DNA from: Apostichopus japonicus
Taxonomy: Eukaryota > Echinodermata > Holothuroidea > Aspidochirotida > Stichopodidae
Assembly: GCF_037975245.1 (NCBI RefSeq)
Contig: NC_092563.1
Span: 2,985,001 to 3,049,000, forward strand
Reading direction: 5' to 3'
DNA: 64,000 bases
Below are positions 57,801 to 64,000 of this stretch, piece after piece. How positions within the stretch are numbered: position 1 is the first letter of the stretch; each line of letters starts with the position of its first letter. A program made the position numbers and the translations under genes. The notes beneath the pieces are model-generated. The model saw nothing but the letters and a program-made list of their open reading frames with translations, had not been told where the DNA came from and made no database searches.

Positions 57801-60800
57801 CAACTTGCGACAGTTGGAGAATGCGACATCTGCTCTGCGCCATTTATTAACGCAGGAGAGCCACCAGCCGGCCGCCCAACAGGGCTCTTTCCTTCGTGAA
57901 TATCTCTTTGTCTTCAAGGTAGGGAGCCCTGGCTCTGTAAATGGAATGATCTGATATAATTAAAGTAAATAAAAATATCTCAAACAGTTGCATGCTTTAG
58001 CATGAAGCACCATTTCATTTTTGCACCTAAATGCAATATGCAGTTTATAATTAAAATGACACTCATGAATGATAATAGAATATTAATAAAATGAATCAGC
58101 TTTATGTAATAGGTCAAAACATTTCATTTTGAGGGCTCTTTCACTGGCAGAGAATCAAAACGTCTCAATTAATCTGTTTTTATCTTTTAATAACTTAGAA
58201 TAAGTCTTGAAGCAAAACTGTTGTAAACAGGTGAAAAATGTTTCAACAGAAAATCACAACCATGAATCACTATAACGAATCAAATTCTAAATGGCTTCCG
58301 AGAAAAGAAAAATTGTAATATGTTGTCTTGACAACCAGACAGGAAGTACAGAAAGTATGTAAAGAATTAATTTACCATTACTAACTAAATACTAAGTATT
58401 AATGTTTGTTCCCTTGTCATTTGCTTTAAGTTGAATTTCTTGTTGATATTCCATTATTGACTGATTTAATTATTTTATTGCTTACACAAATGTGATTGGT
58501 TGATTAGTTTGTGAGTGGTATGTCTCAGCCAATAAGATTTTACCATATATCATTGTTTTCTTCTTCCATAGCAACTAACAGAGCAGAAGAAGAACGAGGG
58601 ACAAGAACAGACATCTTTACCACAGCTTCCCTTGCCAATCATCAACAAGTCTGCAATTCGTGTTTTACTAACAAAACCAAACAGACCTCAGTTTTCAGGT
58701 AAATATTGCCAAATAGTTTTTTAGCCAATCACAGTCTGCAGTGATCGGTCTCCATCCTATAAGTATCAAGAAACTTGCTGGTAGGGATCAGTCCTAGCAT
58801 GGAATGGAGCGAGGCTTCAGGTCAATTGTTTTGATTCTCATTCTAACCTAAACTATTTGTATTTCAGCATTCAATTGATTCAATTACAGCATCTGTTCTT
58901 AGACACAACGTTCCTAGTGTTTCACTATACTGTACTAGCCATTGTGTTTGTGCAAACAGATAGAAAACTGTACAAAAATGTGACATACATATTTCACCAA
59001 ATTTCGTCCACTTGCCGTAATACTTAGGTAGAATCGATACCCATAACTCCCATCTTTGCATCGATGAGATCACTGACCTATTCACGAAGGTCACATGTCG
59101 GTTGCTTCAACACTCTTTACATTTTAGATCTGTCTTTCGCATCCCACAGGGACTTTGGCATCCCACAGGTATAACCTAGCAAGGACTTAATATGAAGCTC
59201 TCATAAATCTGGTGGCCCTTGTTGAAAACCTTGTTTTCTGGACAGTGATATGTACCTTTGACATTTAAGTTTACCAAATAAAATAGAGGGAAAAATATAA
59301 CAGGATTTAGGAGTCCTCTAAGGGCAATGATACACGAGGTCAGGCATTGAAATTTGATGAAGGAATTTTTAGTTTTAGACAAACTACTATAGAAAAAACT
59401 GTTCCCCATTTCTTTTTTTTTTGGGGGGGGGGTGGAAAGTAACTCTGACCTAGCCATTTTTGACACATAATTAGATATCTCCCAAGGCAATCAAGACCCA
59501 ATATGATGCTGTCAGCTGGCTACTGCCAATTACACATCCGACACCCCCCCCCCCCAAAATATGAAGAATTGTATCCCAAGCGTTGAATTATTATCACATT
59601 TTTTCCATTTGCAAACGTTTGAGGTTTATGCCTCTTTTCTTTATCATTCTTGATGAGAATTCCTTGGGCTTTAAGATCAACCGCTTATATTTTCAGGTTT
59701 ACTTCATCGTTTGTTTAACAGTAGTCTGATGATAAATATGATTATTTTCTCAAATTTACCATATGTTCGTCTTTCCCTTTTTTTTTGTCTGCATTCAGAA
59801 AAAACTGCCGCCACATCAGTCACTTTTGACTGCATCTTGAATCGGACGGAGATGAAGGAATGGCAGAGGCTAGAGGAAATCGCTCTTTTATACAAAAACT
59901 TTCATAAGAAGATACCGGCTGGTTTCAAACCTTTCGTGCATCTCTTTCATTCAGAAACGGATAACAGTGTTCAACCGTTAGCAGTTTTGACAGGTACGTA
60001 GAGAGGGGAGAGATGGGTCGGTGTGCATGATGGTGGGTGACAGTGGGTGACATGGGGGTGACATGGTGGTGACATGGTGGGGGTGACATGGTGGGGGTGA
60101 CATGGTGGGGTGACATGGTGGGGGTGACATGGTGGGGAGTGACATGGTGGGGGTGACATGGTGGGGGGTGACATGGTGGGGGTGACAGTTGGACGAAAAA
60201 TTTGCCGGTCCGTTACTTACAAACGATCTTTCCATCTTTTTCTTAAATTCAAAGATTAATACATCCTTTTTATCAAAACAGTTTGACACTATTGTCTCAT
60301 GTTTAAGAAGTTTGAGTACTAACTTCATACTCTTTCATTTGTCTGAAAAGTCTTATTACGTATTTCAGAAAATTAGGAAACAAGTTTGTGGAAGTAGTTT
60401 ATTATCTTGCTTGGATTTTTTTTAAGAAAGTCATTGAAATATAGAGTAGGTCATTTATTGACAGGAAATCATCTGTGTTGTGGCTCTTAACCTGATTCCT
60501 CAAGCAATCTGTCGTCCTCTTCAATAACCCTGTAACCTTTTTTTAGTCGTAGACCGTAAAAGATAACAAAGGAACTGTATCTAAATTTCACTTACAAGAT
60601 GAGCCCCCCTCTCCTTCTGTCTCATTAAAGAACCAATCACGGTGGAGATACTCATGGAGAATCCGTTGAAGATTCCGTTGGTCTTGAGTCAAATCCACCT
60701 CCTGTGGAGGTTTATACCTGTGGATTTTGAAGTCACCAACAGGGAAAACCCCGAACAGAAGCCAGTAGCTATCACGAACGAAATGTCAGAGGCAAGAGAC

Positions 60801-63773
60801 AGTGTGAGTTAATCTTATAAATTGGCTGAAATGTTCTTGCCTGTGATAGACACTCTCAACCACGGCTGTAGTTTAACGAGACTGGTTCGATTTTCCTTAT
60901 CTAAAGCAGCTCTTGGAGTCGATTTTGATAAAGAATTCGATACTGTCCGATACTAAAATCTTGCATCCCATTGTAGGCATATCAATTCACATATCATATC
61001 AAATCATTTCAAATTGTGAAGTACAAGGGCCAAAAATTAAAAAAAAAATTCCAATTATTCCAGTTGGCTTTTATGTGAGTTTAATACTGATACACAAAAG
61101 TGTCCGAGTAATCCAAAGGAAAAGGTCCGTCAACTGTGAGAGTGTTGTCCGGCTCGACGTTAAGCTGTAAGCAGATGAAGATTTTCACTATTAGAGAATA
61201 AAACTTGAATCAGTAGAGGTGTTGTATATTTCATACAACTAGTGCGATATCAAAATATCCTGTATTTTGCACGGAGCAAAGGAATTATTTTCTTTGCTTT
61301 ATAATTGCTCAGTGAGTTTTCCCTTGTCGACGTCACTTTAAGAAACCTTTTGCTTTGGAGTCGTTTTAAGAATTGGTTTCACTCTTGTCTTCCTATCATC
61401 AGGATTTAAATGCAATCATCGAGACAGAATATTTGGAAGAGGTTTCTTTGCTCGGTAAAGAAGATAAAATTGTAAGTATATTAAAATAAATGAATAAAAT
61501 TGTCCTCCAGGGAGAAAAAAAAGTTCCAGAATGTATCACATTTCTAGGAGGAACCAACTGCAGTATTATGAAAGGGAACTACAGGTTCTGATGAGTGTCT
61601 GCGGTAATGATGTACAGCCTGATCATGGTGGGGGGGGCGGGCGGAGTGGGTGCCAAAAGGGTTCATATGTCCTTCATGAATTGACACCATAAAGGTTAAA
61701 CAATGAATTCTGGTAACTTTCTGATTATTGGAATTAGAGAGTGTTTTTACGCCAATACTCTCCAAACTGTGTAAAATTCTAAGTTTTTTCTTCCTCTTTC
61801 AGATTTACTTGAAGTTAACCCCCATGCAAACTGGCGAGCTGCACATCACCGGCCTAGGGTACGGGCTGTCGTCGCAGCCCAACCTGAACTCAGGAACCAA
61901 CCTCGACTCGGGAATCAACGATGGCAAGCGACCTCCGACCTTCAGTTCCAGCGTTGTCACCATCCCTGGGATGCAGGAGCTGGACATCCAGGGTCCGAGG
62001 TTAAACAGTACCACGATAGAGAGGTGCTCCGTGATGTACGGTCCAGACCGGAGGCTGGACCCAATCATCGTACCTCATATGCCCAACCTTGAGGTATGTA
62101 GGTGTCTCTCTGCCGGTACATTTTGTTGGAATATTAATGGACCTCACAGAGAAGCCCACGATGGGATATGGTTTGTTAAGTACTGGGGGCATTAGCGATG
62201 TGGTAGTTTTCTTAAACTAATCTCCCCACCTCCCTGCTTCCTACCATTATTAGTGTAATTTCATTCATTTAAAATCGACTGAACGTATAGAAATGAGAGT
62301 CTTTCCCCGGAACAAAATACAAAAAATAAACAACTTGAAGCATTAAAGCCACCCTCCCCACCCCCCCCCCGCCCACACCTTCCTTTTTTCTGAAGAATCT
62401 AATAAATTTATCTGCGATTATTATTTCTACCATATGCTACTTAGTTTCGCTTTGTTGTTCTCATAAAACACAGGTCCTCTTCCAGGATTTCCCAAGCACC
62501 CTTCTCTCGGGAGAGGTCTGTCTAGTGACGGTAGAATTCATCAACGAGGGCCATTGCAGCCTCAATAACCTACTCGTGGCCTCGGATCATCCAGAATTCT
62601 TCACGTTCGGCTTCAACCAGCCCTCTTGGGAGGGCGACGCATCCCAGTCCAGCATCTCCAACCAGCTCTCGGGTCCCCGCATCTATAGAAGTATGCAAGA
62701 GAGCGCCGTGCAGAGGCAGACGGACGAACAATATGTGGCAATGTGCAATGTTTCCCATGTAGTCGAACTACCGCTAGAGGGGGGCATCCTGGGTCCGGGC
62801 TGTCGTCTGTCGTTACCCATGTGGGTGAGAGGACCAGAGACCAGCGGCTTGCAGGAGATCAAGATGCTGTTCATGTACCGGTCAGAGCAGGAGAATGTAA
62901 AAATGAGGTATTGTGAGATGATCATCATTACATGGTATGAGTTTCAATTGCAGCCCATTAATGGTGATCAGGGAATATATTCATCCGGTATCACATAGCA
63001 AAATGCTGCAGTGCAAAATGGTCACATTGCTGTACATGTCCAATGATGTATTGCAGTTTGTTTTTCACACAGCAATCATAGTATTTTGTAACAGACAAAA
63101 ATTCAGAGCTTTCAAAAACTGTTACACAAAAATTGGAACCACACTATATTATTCTCTTGTGATTCAAAGGGGCAATCAAGCCATTGAATGTTCATTTTCG
63201 ATCTCTGAGATCCTTTTTTGAAATTTGTTCTGGACCATATCTCATTTACAGGGGGAGTGGATGGGGGGGGGACACTTAAGTACAAATATTTCCAAAAAGG
63301 AACATGTTAGATATGCTTAAGTTTGAAATCCATGTCCTCTTTAAATATATCCCTACACATGCTTTCAGTGTGTTTGGGATGCAAGTCAAATTGAAGAGTA
63401 AGATATATAGCTTGGGCTGCAAGGTTGTTATCAGGATGTGTTTGCTAGATGACCCCTACAGTTGGGTAAGAGGCAGACCTAAAAATTCCAGTAGGATAAA
63501 GCTTCTTACCTTATAATCTTGGTTATAGCATCTATCAAGGAAATAGATAAGTAGGATTGGTTTGCTTTATACTCCTTCCATTTCTGTAGGGTAGAGTTGA
63601 GGGGTGGGGAGATGTGAGAGTTGGGAGGTGGGGAGATGTGAGAGAAGGAATCGATTTCTCTTGAACAGTATTAAATGAAGTTCTAAGACCAACCCCCTTA
63701 AAAAACAGTGAGGGCATATGAAATGTTCTGAAGTTATTTCATAAATTCATGCAAATGTGTATGTACATGTTTA

Positions 63774-63840
<67 letters not shown>

Positions 63841-64000
63841 TGGAATGTTTCTCATGTCTCAAATCTTCCAACTCATTGTTTTTGTAGTTATCCTTTCTTC
63901 TGTGCCCTCCCTTTATTGTCATCCCTTTGGTCAACTTCCCCCTGTTTTTCTTTGTACGCAATTTTGATAACTATCGTCTCTGATTCCAACAGACATAGAA
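42740..64000 (+). CDS. TRAPPC8: TRAPPC8 (TRAPP III subunit, Trs85 homologue), 3'-incomplete
   Basis: Twenty-one exons join in one frame for about 1,123 codons and run off the window; human TRAPPC8 has about 1,435 residues, so roughly the last fifth is absent. Exons: 42740-42896, 44759-44959, 46008-46097, 46677-46851, 47614-47782, 48942-49068, 49989-50317, 51278-51387, 52148-52298, 54086-54186, 55032-55137, 56288-56419, 57132-57203, 57766-57918, 58572-58698, 59799-59993, 60631-60803, 61403-61471, 61803-62093, 62474-62907, 63993-64000. Family landmarks include TPWYESYRETYL, RSFVSATKKWFGG, RKYAFHMILAGHRFSKA, CYCQALQVYKGKGW and YGPDRRLDPII. TRAPPC8 is a large scaffold of TRAPP III, the RAB1 exchange factor acting in ER-Golgi traffic and autophagy. 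The N-terminal half holds the Trs85-type region. The C-terminal part (from about residue 790) has the beta-rich, immunoglobulin-like character of such trafficking subunits. The acidic Ser-rich linker of exons 6-7 is the least conserved part. The start is supported by ACAAAATGG context and an in-frame upstream stop. Confidence 0.95.
42897..44758 (+). other. TRAPPC8 intron 1
   Basis: A 1.86-kb intron, nearly half of which is a sense-oriented truncated LINE (listed separately). The segment 42960-43200 is rich in TAGGCCTA-like words. The part after 44075 shows nothing recognised. Confidence 0.75.
43200..44074 (+). mobile_element. 5'-truncated LINE: reverse transcriptase C-terminus and tail
   Basis: An open frame runs from at least 43240 to 43788 (TAA). 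It contains RRLLCMALIQCLFDYSSSSW, then KKKLQITQNKVVRFIL and, near the end, QDWNALPNNIKS and LFRAELRKHLL. These are typical of the post-catalytic C-terminal region of LINE reverse transcriptases (family knowledge). The catalytic core is missing. About 280 bp of 3' UTR lead to AATAAAATCAAATCAAATCA, a short tandem tail typical of non-LTR elements. The frame is intact, so the insertion may be fairly young. The left boundary is approximate. Confidence 0.8.
44759..44959 (+). CDS. TRAPPC8: TRAPPC8 exon 2
   Basis: From CTAACAG to GTAAGT. It encodes (A)HIRDPTGQLHAVRNLRI, then a KKKLSDAVSGSQ segment and GSYDLQLS. These match the DPNNQLHVIKNL, VSGSQ and DYDLNIS landmarks of the family. It is phase 1 at both ends. 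Confidence 0.95.
45473..45532. repeat. 24-bp tandem repeat in TRAPPC8 intron 2
   Basis: TTTGGAAGGTTACCAAAGAAAC-like units repeat about two and a half times. The rest of intron 2 (44960-46007) shows nothing recognised. Confidence 0.75.
46008..46097 (+). CDS. TRAPPC8: TRAPPC8 exon 3
   Basis: From TTGGCAG to a GTATCC donor. It encodes VTPWYESYRETYLTEMSPLD and then HEFLRHHVA, with a Cys codon split to the next exon. The donor is weak, but family alignment (LACMLV) and phase fix it. Confidence 0.92.
46304..46380 (+). repeat. tRNA-like (SINE-type) sequence in TRAPPC8 intron 3
   Basis: GGCATTGGTAGCATT resembles an A box. It is followed by AATGAGGCTTAGCAATC as an anticodon-arm-like segment and GGTTCTGGGTTCAATCCC containing a good B box. 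Arm pairing is poor, so a tRNA-derived SINE relic is more likely than a tRNA. Confidence 0.45.
46385..46676 (+). repeat. Decayed tandem copies of the start of TRAPPC8 exon 4
   Basis: GTTTCTACAGC(CC/AT)(A)CGCTGA-like words occur at 46390, 46471 (diverged), 46582 and, in the real exon, 46688. The copies at 46471 and 46582 also include the preceding acceptor (CAG|GCATACTAGTGG, CAG|GTATGTAAATGG). Read in the exon's phase, the first keeps Cys-Ile-Leu-Val-Val-Ser before a stop and the second stops after two codons. Confidence 0.7.
46677..46851 (+). CDS. TRAPPC8: TRAPPC8 exon 4
   Basis: From TATCAG to GTGAGT. It encodes (C)MLVVSTAHADPMDQFAKLS, then QEQHQLQHN, PKWLCPNIFKYYVLLHD and GEEE. It matches the FSKLSQEQH, PKWFIPN and KYYVLLHD landmarks of human TRAPPC8. 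Confidence 0.95.
47105..47187 (+). mobile_element. CR1/L2-type LINE 3' tail
   Basis: GTAAAGTGCTTTGAGCAGC, then GCGCTATATTAATATTA and TTATTATTATTAT. This is the arrangement (AAGCGCTTTGAG ... GCGCTATATAAAT, then ATT repeats) found at the 3' end of CR1/L2-like LINEs. The same signature appears inverted at 52961-53030. No reverse-transcriptase frame remains here. It lies in intron 4 (46852-47613), which otherwise shows nothing recognised. Confidence 0.65.
47614..47782 (+). CDS. TRAPPC8: TRAPPC8 exon 5
   Basis: From TTACAG to GTAAGA. It encodes ADAVYQSMKATFGMHACHLL, then RINSKSQEAAD and NPWVQYIKTNLEK. It corresponds to the human YEEMKQKYG and CYLLKINS region. It ends in phase 0. Confidence 0.94.
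47783..48941 (+). other. TRAPPC8 intron 5
   Basis: 1.16 kb. A short GGTAGGGGGAGGGGGTAGG run lies at about 48831. Nothing else is recognised. Confidence 0.75.
48942..49068 (+). CDS. TRAPPC8: TRAPPC8 exon 6
   Basis: From TTAACAG to GTAAGT. Forty-two codons plus one base, rich in Glu, Ser and Gly (ELSNGGQSGEDSSSLD). It is the poorly conserved acidic linker; SLD aligns with SLDGLD of the human protein. It is supported by splice sites and phase more than by sequence. Confidence 0.88.
49069..49988 (+). other. TRAPPC8 intron 6
   Basis: 0.92 kb. Nothing recognised. Confidence 0.7.
49989..50317 (+). CDS. TRAPPC8: TRAPPC8 exon 7
   Basis: From GTTAAG to GTGAGT. The first 70 residues are acidic and Ser-rich, and then GLCFTLSDHDRMRIFVHEF and VVRGLLPYMEKMIRNLSEL match the human LTLTDHDRIRQFIQEF and RGLLPHIEKTIRQL segment. 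Noticeably GC-richer than its introns. Confidence 0.95.
50318..51277 (+). other. TRAPPC8 intron 7
   Basis: 0.96 kb. Nothing recognised apart from short C and G runs. Confidence 0.7.
51278..51387 (+). CDS. TRAPPC8: TRAPPC8 exon 8
   Basis: From CGACAG to GTAAAC. It encodes QQNRKGLHRSFVSATKKWFG and then GRQDKIPVAPVAPDVP. It matches the SRKGLSRSLFSATKKWF landmark. It ends in phase 2. Confidence 0.94.
51388..52147 (+). other. TRAPPC8 intron 8
   Basis: 0.76 kb. Nothing recognised. Confidence 0.7.
52148..52298 (+). CDS. TRAPPC8: TRAPPC8 exon 9
   Basis: From CTCCCAG to GTGAGC. It encodes YLREAPELQMRRLADLAFLV, then QMYELAYTSYHTAKRDF and AGAL. It matches PPEAPELQIRKMADLCFLVQ and YHTAKKDF of the family. 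Confidence 0.96.
52299..54085 (+). other. TRAPPC8 intron 9
   Basis: 1.79 kb. It contains the antisense LINE fragment at 52961-53730. The remainder shows nothing recognised. Confidence 0.75.
52961..53730 (-). mobile_element. 5'-truncated CR1/L2-type LINE, antisense in TRAPPC8 intron 9
   Basis: On the minus strand an open frame starts near 53730 and ends at 53061. It includes HVKSLGVVLDPHLS before the first Met, then PRLDYCNSLLFGLP, KLQTVQNSAARLI, LHWLPVKHRSIYKLLLL and HLWNNLPSSIR. These are standard landmarks of the C-terminal reverse-transcriptase region of CR1/L2-like LINEs. The 3' end has AAGCGCTTTGAGG, GCGCTATATAAATA and an ATT tail. The frame is uninterrupted for over 200 codons, suggesting a fairly recent insertion. 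Confidence 0.88.
54086..54186 (+). CDS. TRAPPC8: TRAPPC8 exon 10
   Basis: From TTACAG to GTAAGT. It encodes EMAAISAFMHGNLQKAYPQH followed by YMEHASHYYADVC, aligning with EMAAVSAFLQ and YPAHYMDTAI of human TRAPPC8. It ends in phase 2. Confidence 0.95.
54187..55031 (+). other. TRAPPC8 intron 10
   Basis: 0.84 kb. Nothing recognised. Confidence 0.7.
55032..55137 (+). CDS. TRAPPC8: TRAPPC8 exon 11
   Basis: From CCTCAG to a weak GTGAAT donor. It encodes (K)KINFASRNVMLYAEILKAKK and then MYNEAAMDFIKMTGE, a helical repeat matching the LLSAELLKSQSKYSEAA region. Phase agreement with exon 12 supports the donor. Confidence 0.92.
55138..56287 (+). other. TRAPPC8 intron 11
   Basis: 1.15 kb. Nothing recognised. 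Confidence 0.7.
56288..56419 (+). CDS. TRAPPC8: TRAPPC8 exon 12
   Basis: From CGACAG to a non-consensus GTGCGG donor. It encodes DSDLRSALFLEQASLCFIAL, then PKPKVRKYAFHMILAGHRF and SKASQ. It is nearly identical to the human DSDLRSALLLEQA and VRKYAFHMILAGHRFSKA, one of the most conserved blocks in the gene. Confidence 0.97.
56420..57131 (+). other. TRAPPC8 intron 12
   Basis: 0.71 kb. Nothing recognised. Confidence 0.7.
57132..57203 (+). CDS. TRAPPC8: TRAPPC8 exon 13
   Basis: From TTTCAG to GTAAGA. Twenty-four codons encode RRHALRCYCQALQVYKGKGW and RLAE, matching the human HALRCYCQAMQVYKGKGWSLAE. It is phase 0 at both ends. Confidence 0.97.
57204..57765 (+). other. TRAPPC8 intron 13
   Basis: 0.56 kb. 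Nothing recognised. Confidence 0.7.
57766..57918 (+). CDS. TRAPPC8: TRAPPC8 exon 14
   Basis: From TCACAG to GTAGGG. It encodes DHINFTIGRQCLNLRQLENA, then ALRHLLTQESHQPAAQQGSF and LREYLFVFK. It matches DHINFTIGRQSYTLRQLDNA and SAAQQGAFLREYLYVYK of the human protein. Confidence 0.97.
57919..58571 (+). other. TRAPPC8 intron 14
   Basis: 0.65 kb. Nothing recognised. Confidence 0.7.
58572..58698 (+). CDS. TRAPPC8: TRAPPC8 exon 15
   Basis: From CCATAG to GTAAAT. It encodes QLTEQKKNEGQEQTSLPQLP, then LPIINKSAIRVLLTKPNRPQFS. LPQLPLPIINKSAIRV aligns with LPQLPLPYINSSATRV. It ends in phase 1. Confidence 0.94.
58699..59798 (+). other. TRAPPC8 intron 15
   Basis: 1.1 kb. Two homopolymer runs occur (G at about 59424, C at about 59545). 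Nothing else recognised. Confidence 0.7.
59799..59993 (+). CDS. TRAPPC8: TRAPPC8 exon 16
   Basis: From TTCAG to GTACGT. It encodes (E)KTAATSVTFDCILNRTEMKE, then WQRLEEIALLYKN and a divergent stretch ending NSVQPLAVLT. It aligns with AATHVSLD, WRELEEQ and RFPLAVVEE of human TRAPPC8. Confidence 0.93.
60032..60188 (+). repeat. GTGACATGGTGGGG minisatellite next to the exon 16 donor
   Basis: About eleven units of GTGACATGGTGGGGG, 12-17 bp each with variable G-run length. They begin 39 bp after the exon 16 donor. Runs of three to six Gs on the sense strand recur throughout. Confidence 0.93.
60631..60803 (+). CDS. TRAPPC8: TRAPPC8 exon 17
   Basis: From TTAAAG to GTGAGT. It encodes (E)PITVEILMENPLKIPLVLSQ, then IHLLWRFIPVDFE and a variable tail. 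It aligns with EEPITVEVAFRNPLKVLLLLTDLSLLWKF, the start of the beta-rich C-terminal region. Confidence 0.95.
60804..61402 (+). other. TRAPPC8 intron 17
   Basis: 0.6 kb. Nothing recognised. Confidence 0.7.
61403..61471 (+). CDS. TRAPPC8: TRAPPC8 exon 18
   Basis: From ATCAG to GTAAGT. Twenty-three codons encode DLNAIIETEYLEEVSLLGKE and DKI. It is short and divergent; placed by phase 0 at both ends and by position (human VISEFLINGEESKV). Confidence 0.88.
61472..61802 (+). other. TRAPPC8 intron 18
   Basis: 0.33 kb with one G run at about 61629. Nothing recognised. Confidence 0.7.
61803..62093 (+). CDS. TRAPPC8: TRAPPC8 exon 19
   Basis: From TTTCAG to GTATGT. It encodes IYLKLTPMQTGELHITGLGY, a Gly/Ser/Asn-rich stretch, then QELDIQGPRLNST and YGPDRRLDPIIVPHMPNLE. 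It aligns with GELHILGVVYNL, LEIQGPRLN and YGPDRRLDPII of the human protein. Confidence 0.97.
62094..62473 (+). other. TRAPPC8 intron 19
   Basis: 0.38 kb with a C-rich run at about 62350-62372. Nothing recognised. Confidence 0.7.
62474..62907 (+). CDS. TRAPPC8: TRAPPC8 exon 20
   Basis: From CACAG to a weak GTATTG donor. 434 bases, the largest exon seen. It encodes VLFQDFPSTLLSGEVCLVTV, then HPEFFTFGFNQPSW, a variable loop, and GPGCRLSLPMWVRGPETSGL and MLFMY. It aligns with RPEFFTFGG and PGASVQLPMWLRGPDEEG. The AG left at the end is completed by the next exon. Confidence 0.95.
62908..63992 (+). other. TRAPPC8 intron 20
   Basis: 1.08 kb with a TA tract near its 3' end. Nothing else is recognised. 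Confidence 0.7.
63776..63839. repeat. (TA)n microsatellite
   Basis: A pure TA tract of about 60 bp in TRAPPC8 intron 20. Confidence 0.95.
63993..64000 (+). CDS. TRAPPC8: TRAPPC8 exon 21 (first 8 bases only)
   Basis: Follows TTCCAACAG. With AG from exon 20, the bases ACATAGAA read Arg-His-Arg, matching the human KIRHR just after exon 20. The exon continues beyond the window. Confidence 0.75.

Noticed and set aside
60032-60188. Direct repeats considered as a CRISPR-like array
   Set aside because: Units are contiguous and homologous throughout, without unique spacers, and the DNA is animal nuclear; it is a minisatellite.
59925-60328. Minus-strand His/Pro/Cys repeat frames
   Set aside because: Translations of the GTGACATGGTGGGG minisatellite.
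61544-62192. Minus-strand frames opposite TRAPPC8 exon 19
   Set aside because: Shadows of the well-supported plus-strand exon; the same holds for minus-strand frames at 49922-50286 and 62570-62928.

Overview
This is a stretch of animal (metazoan) nuclear DNA, about 36% GC by eye, with long introns, GT-AG splice sites, many (TA)n and other microsatellites, LINE and DNA-transposon remnants, and no bacterial-style gene packing. The recurrent word TAGGCCTA, the transposon types and the divergence of the two genes from vertebrates suggest a marine invertebrate deuterostome, probably an echinoderm. That assignment is inference.

Two protein genes can be read, both on the + strand. (1) Positions 16795-35011 hold nine consecutive in-phase exons, 219 codons plus a stop, of a six-EF-hand calcium sensor of the calbindin/calretinin/secretagogin family, most like secretagogin. 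EF-hands 2-6 are present and all five loops look calcium-competent. The exons for the N-terminus and EF-hand 1 were not found and probably lie before the window or went unrecognised in 1-16794. (2) Positions 42740 to the right edge hold 21 exons, the last cut after 8 bases, of TRAPPC8, the Trs85 homologue and TRAPP III subunit. About 1,123 codons are visible and splice phases agree throughout. Roughly the last fifth of the protein lies beyond the window.

Layout: 1-16.8 kb holds no recognisable coding sequence. It contains an 802-bp hAT-type miniature element with a perfect 8-bp target duplication, two three-copy tandem repeats (145 and 136 bp), a LINE 3' tail, a 400-bp ACTAT array and several TA tracts. 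16.8-35.0 kb is the EF-hand gene, whose introns carry three tRNA-derived relics, a 41-bp x 5 tandem repeat and an 800-bp ATTC/TTAA-rich tract. 35.0-38.4 kb is its 3' flank. 38.45-41.25 kb is a nest of hAT-like elements, three deep, readable from target-site duplications. 41.74-42.44 kb is another hAT-like element with the GGTTCTCAACC-type end, just before TRAPPC8. The TRAPPC8 introns hold LINE fragments on both strands, a LINE tail, a tRNA-like sequence, decayed copies of an exon start and a G-rich minisatellite next to a splice donor.

The most interesting non-genic signal is a family of hAT-like elements that share a conserved subterminal module of about 110-160 bp, seen five times in this window, with one element inserted inside another. 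No evidence for a new defence, toxin or metabolic system was found.
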